Notes under the pieces: generated by a model
The model's database searches: none
What the model saw: the letters and a program-made list of their open reading frames with translations, nothing else
Told to the model about the DNA's origin: nothing
Shown: in pieces, positions 62,302 to 64,000 of the stretch
Numbering within the stretch: position 1 is the first letter of the stretch
Layout: each line of letters opens with the position of its first letter
NCBI RefSeq assembly: GCF_000016325.1
Contig: NC_009436.1
Span: 3,844,001 to 3,908,000, forward strand
Direction of reading: 5' to 3'
DNA: 64,000 nt
Source: Enterobacter sp. 638
GTDB taxonomy: Bacteria > Pseudomonadota > Gammaproteobacteria > Enterobacterales > Enterobacteriaceae
Made by a program: the position numbers and the translations under genes

Positions 62302-62329
62302 AAAAAAGGGGCCATTAGGCCCCTTTTTC
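62302..62329 (-). terminator. Terminator after rpsO
   Basis: On the minus strand AAAAAGGGGCC-TAAT-GGCCCCTTTTTTC. Confidence 0.88.
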
Positions 62330-62344
62330 TGAAACTCGCAAGAC

Positions 62345-62674
<330 letters not shown>

Positions 62675-62765
62675 TTACGCCCTGCAAAATGTTAAACACT
62701 TTACCGGACGTTAAGCGGCGATATTCTACTCGCCTCCCCTGCTTATCGCAAGGCAAGTCACTCGC

Positions 62766-63710
62766 TTAAAGCGGATATTCAACAACCAGGCGACGCGGTG
62801 CCACACGGCCCTCATCGTCGATTTCACCCATGCCGATGAACTTATTTTCTTCGCCTTCGGTGACGCGAACCAGACCCCGTTGTGGCGTCTCTGTCGTACG
62901 TACCGGATTACCATTTTTAAAGTAAACTGAAGACGTTAACGGCAAATTGACGACCGGGAAATCAGATGCTGGACTGTCCATTGGCATCAACAGCGGATCC
63001 AGTAAATCCGCAGGTGAAATCCCCTGCGTTTCGGCTTGCTCAACCAATTCACGAAGCTGTTCAAGCGTTACCATACGGTCGACAGGGTACTTACTGACGG
63101 CAAGACGACGCAGATAAATCACATGCGCGCCACAACCCAGTTTTTCGCCCAGATCATCAATGATGGTACGAATATAGGTGCCTTTCGAACAGTGCACTTC
63201 GAGTTCCAGTTCATCACCTTCATGGCGAATGAATAACAGCTCATACACGGTTATCGGACGGGCTTCGCGCGGGACGTCTATCCCCTGCCGCGCATATTCG
63301 TATAGCTTTTTGCCCTGGTATTTCAGCGCCGAATACATCGACGGCACCTGCTGGGTTTCGCCCCGGAAACTTTCCAGCGCAGCATCCAGCTGTTCGGCAC
63401 TAAACGTTACCGGGCGTTCTTCGACAACCTGGCCATCGGCATCGGAAGTATCCGTGCGCTGACCCAGTTTTGCGATGACGCGATAACGTTTATCAGAATC
63501 GAGCAGATACTGGGAAAACTTTGTCGCCTCACCCAGACAAACTGGCAGCATACCTGTCGCCAGCGGATCCAGCGCACCGGTGTGTCCGGCACGGTTTGCG
63601 TTATAAATACGCTTAACTTTTTGCAATACGTCGTTACTGGATGCACCTTGGGGTTTATCCAGCAGCAGCACGCCATGCACGTCGCGACCGCGACGACGAG
63701 GACGACTCAT
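62766..63710 (-). CDS. truB: tRNA pseudouridine-55 synthase TruB
   Basis: 314 residues as in E. coli. Catalytic Asp48 in [24 protein letters not shown] [11 protein letters not shown] and the TruB C-terminal PUA domain ([10 protein letters not shown]). Forms psi55 in all tRNAs and acts as a tRNA chaperone. The start shares one base with the rbfA stop (TGATG). Confidence 0.97.
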   Translation of the reverse strand: MSRPRRRGRDVHGVLLLDKPQGASSNDVLQKVKRIYNANRAGHTGALDPLATGMLPVCLGEATKFSQYLLDSDKRYRVIAKLGQRTDTSDADGQVVEERPVTFSAEQLDAALESFRGETQQVPSMYSALKYQGKKLYEYARQGIDVPREARPITVYELLFIRHEGDELELEVHCSKGTYIRTIIDDLGEKLGCGAHVIYLRRLAVSKYPVDRMVTLEQLRELVEQAETQGISPADLLDPLLMPMDSPASDFPVVNLPLTSSVYFKNGNPVRTTETPQRGLVRVTEGEENKFIGMGEIDDEGRVAPRRLVVEYPL

Positions 63711-64000
63711 CAGTCTTCCTTTTCGTCATCCGGGTTCACACGACGCTCATCGTCATGCTTAACCACAGTGGTCACGAGGTTAGACATACGCATGCCTTCT
63801 ACTAACGAGTTATCGTAGAAGAACGTCAGTTCAGGCACGATGCGCAGACGCATCGCTTTACCGAGCAGAGAGCGGATAAATCCAGACGCTTCCTGCAAGG
63901 CTTTGATGCCGTTCTTAACCGCAGCTTCATCCTGGTCGTTCAGGAACGTGACGAACACTTTGGCGTACGCCAGGTCACGGGACATTTCAACACCAGAAAC
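63710..64000 (-). CDS. rbfA: Ribosome-binding factor A RbfA (C-terminal part only)
   Basis: The 96 C-terminal residues are in the window; the start lies beyond the right edge (E. coli protein 133). Conserved [52 protein letters not shown]. Cold-shock 30S maturation factor acting on the 16S rRNA 5' end. Upstream of truB-rpsO-pnp in the operon. Confidence 0.97.
   Translation of the reverse strand, partial: VSGVEMSRDLAYAKVFVTFLNDQDEAAVKNGIKALQEASGFIRSLLGKAMRLRIVPELTFFYDNSLVEGMRMSNLVTTVVKHDDERRVNPDDEKED

Overview
The window is chromosomal DNA of a member of the Enterobacteriaceae. Almost every gene has a recognisable Escherichia coli counterpart, and the order matches the E. coli arc from rlmG/ygjP through uxaCA-exuTR, yqjA-K, tdc, rnpB, gar, aga, lpoA-diaA-dolP, ubiUV and mtr to deaD-nlpI-pnp-rpsO-truB-rbfA. 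Two ERIC elements, the ERIC/REP-like repeats and the gene content point to an Enterobacter/Lelliottia/Leclercia/Citrobacter-like genus rather than E. coli itself. The genus is an inference; I cannot run a search. I see no rRNA, tRNA, IS element, prophage, CRISPR array or plasmid gene.

Layout. 1-5.4 kb: 5' part of rlmG, ygjP, ygjR, the Mn/alkali-responsive alx leader with alx, and sstT. 5.4-11 kb: the hexuronate regulon (uxaCA diverging from exuT, then exuR). 11.4-18.4 kb: envelope and stress genes (yqjA-mzrA, yqjCDEK, yqjF, yqjG, yhaH, yhaJ, yhaK) and a Spy/CpxP-like periplasmic protein. 18.5-26 kb: the anaerobic threonine operon tdcABCDE, which lacks tdcF/tdcG, with a long AT-rich upstream region. 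26.1-26.8 kb: rnpB (RNase P RNA) with two degenerate tandem copies of its 3' end and terminator. 26.8-33 kb: the galactarate/glucarate operon garPLRK diverging from garD. 33-43.3 kb: the N-acetylgalactosamine/galactosamine cluster agaR / kbaZ-agaVWEF / agaS-kbaY-agaBCD-agaI, with two complete mannose-family PTS permeases but no agaA deacetylase. 43.3-52 kb: rsmI, lpoA, yraN, diaA, dolP, yraQ, yraR, yhbO-P-Q-S. 51.6-54.3 kb: O2-independent ubiquinone genes ubiT / ubiUV. 54.4-64 kb: yhbW, mtr, and the translation/RNA-decay block deaD, yrbN, nlpI, pnp, rpsO, truB and rbfA (cut by the window edge).

How the genes work together. The sugar-acid and amino-sugar modules (uxaCA/exuT, gar, aga) feed pectin-, mucin- and aldarate-derived carbon into central metabolism, each beside its own regulator or operators. 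The tdc genes turn threonine/serine into propionate/acetate with ATP gain under anaerobiosis, and ubiUVT makes ubiquinone without oxygen. The right end is a transcription-translation-decay supercluster transcribed leftward.

I did not find a clearly new multi-gene system. The observations most worth a second look are a 72-bp nested inverted repeat that would occlude the yhbW ribosome binding site, a 41-codon reading frame in the position where E. coli carries tdcR, the aga cluster without agaA, the rnpB tail duplications, an ERIC element carrying a hairpin-rich insertion, and the long structured exuT leader.
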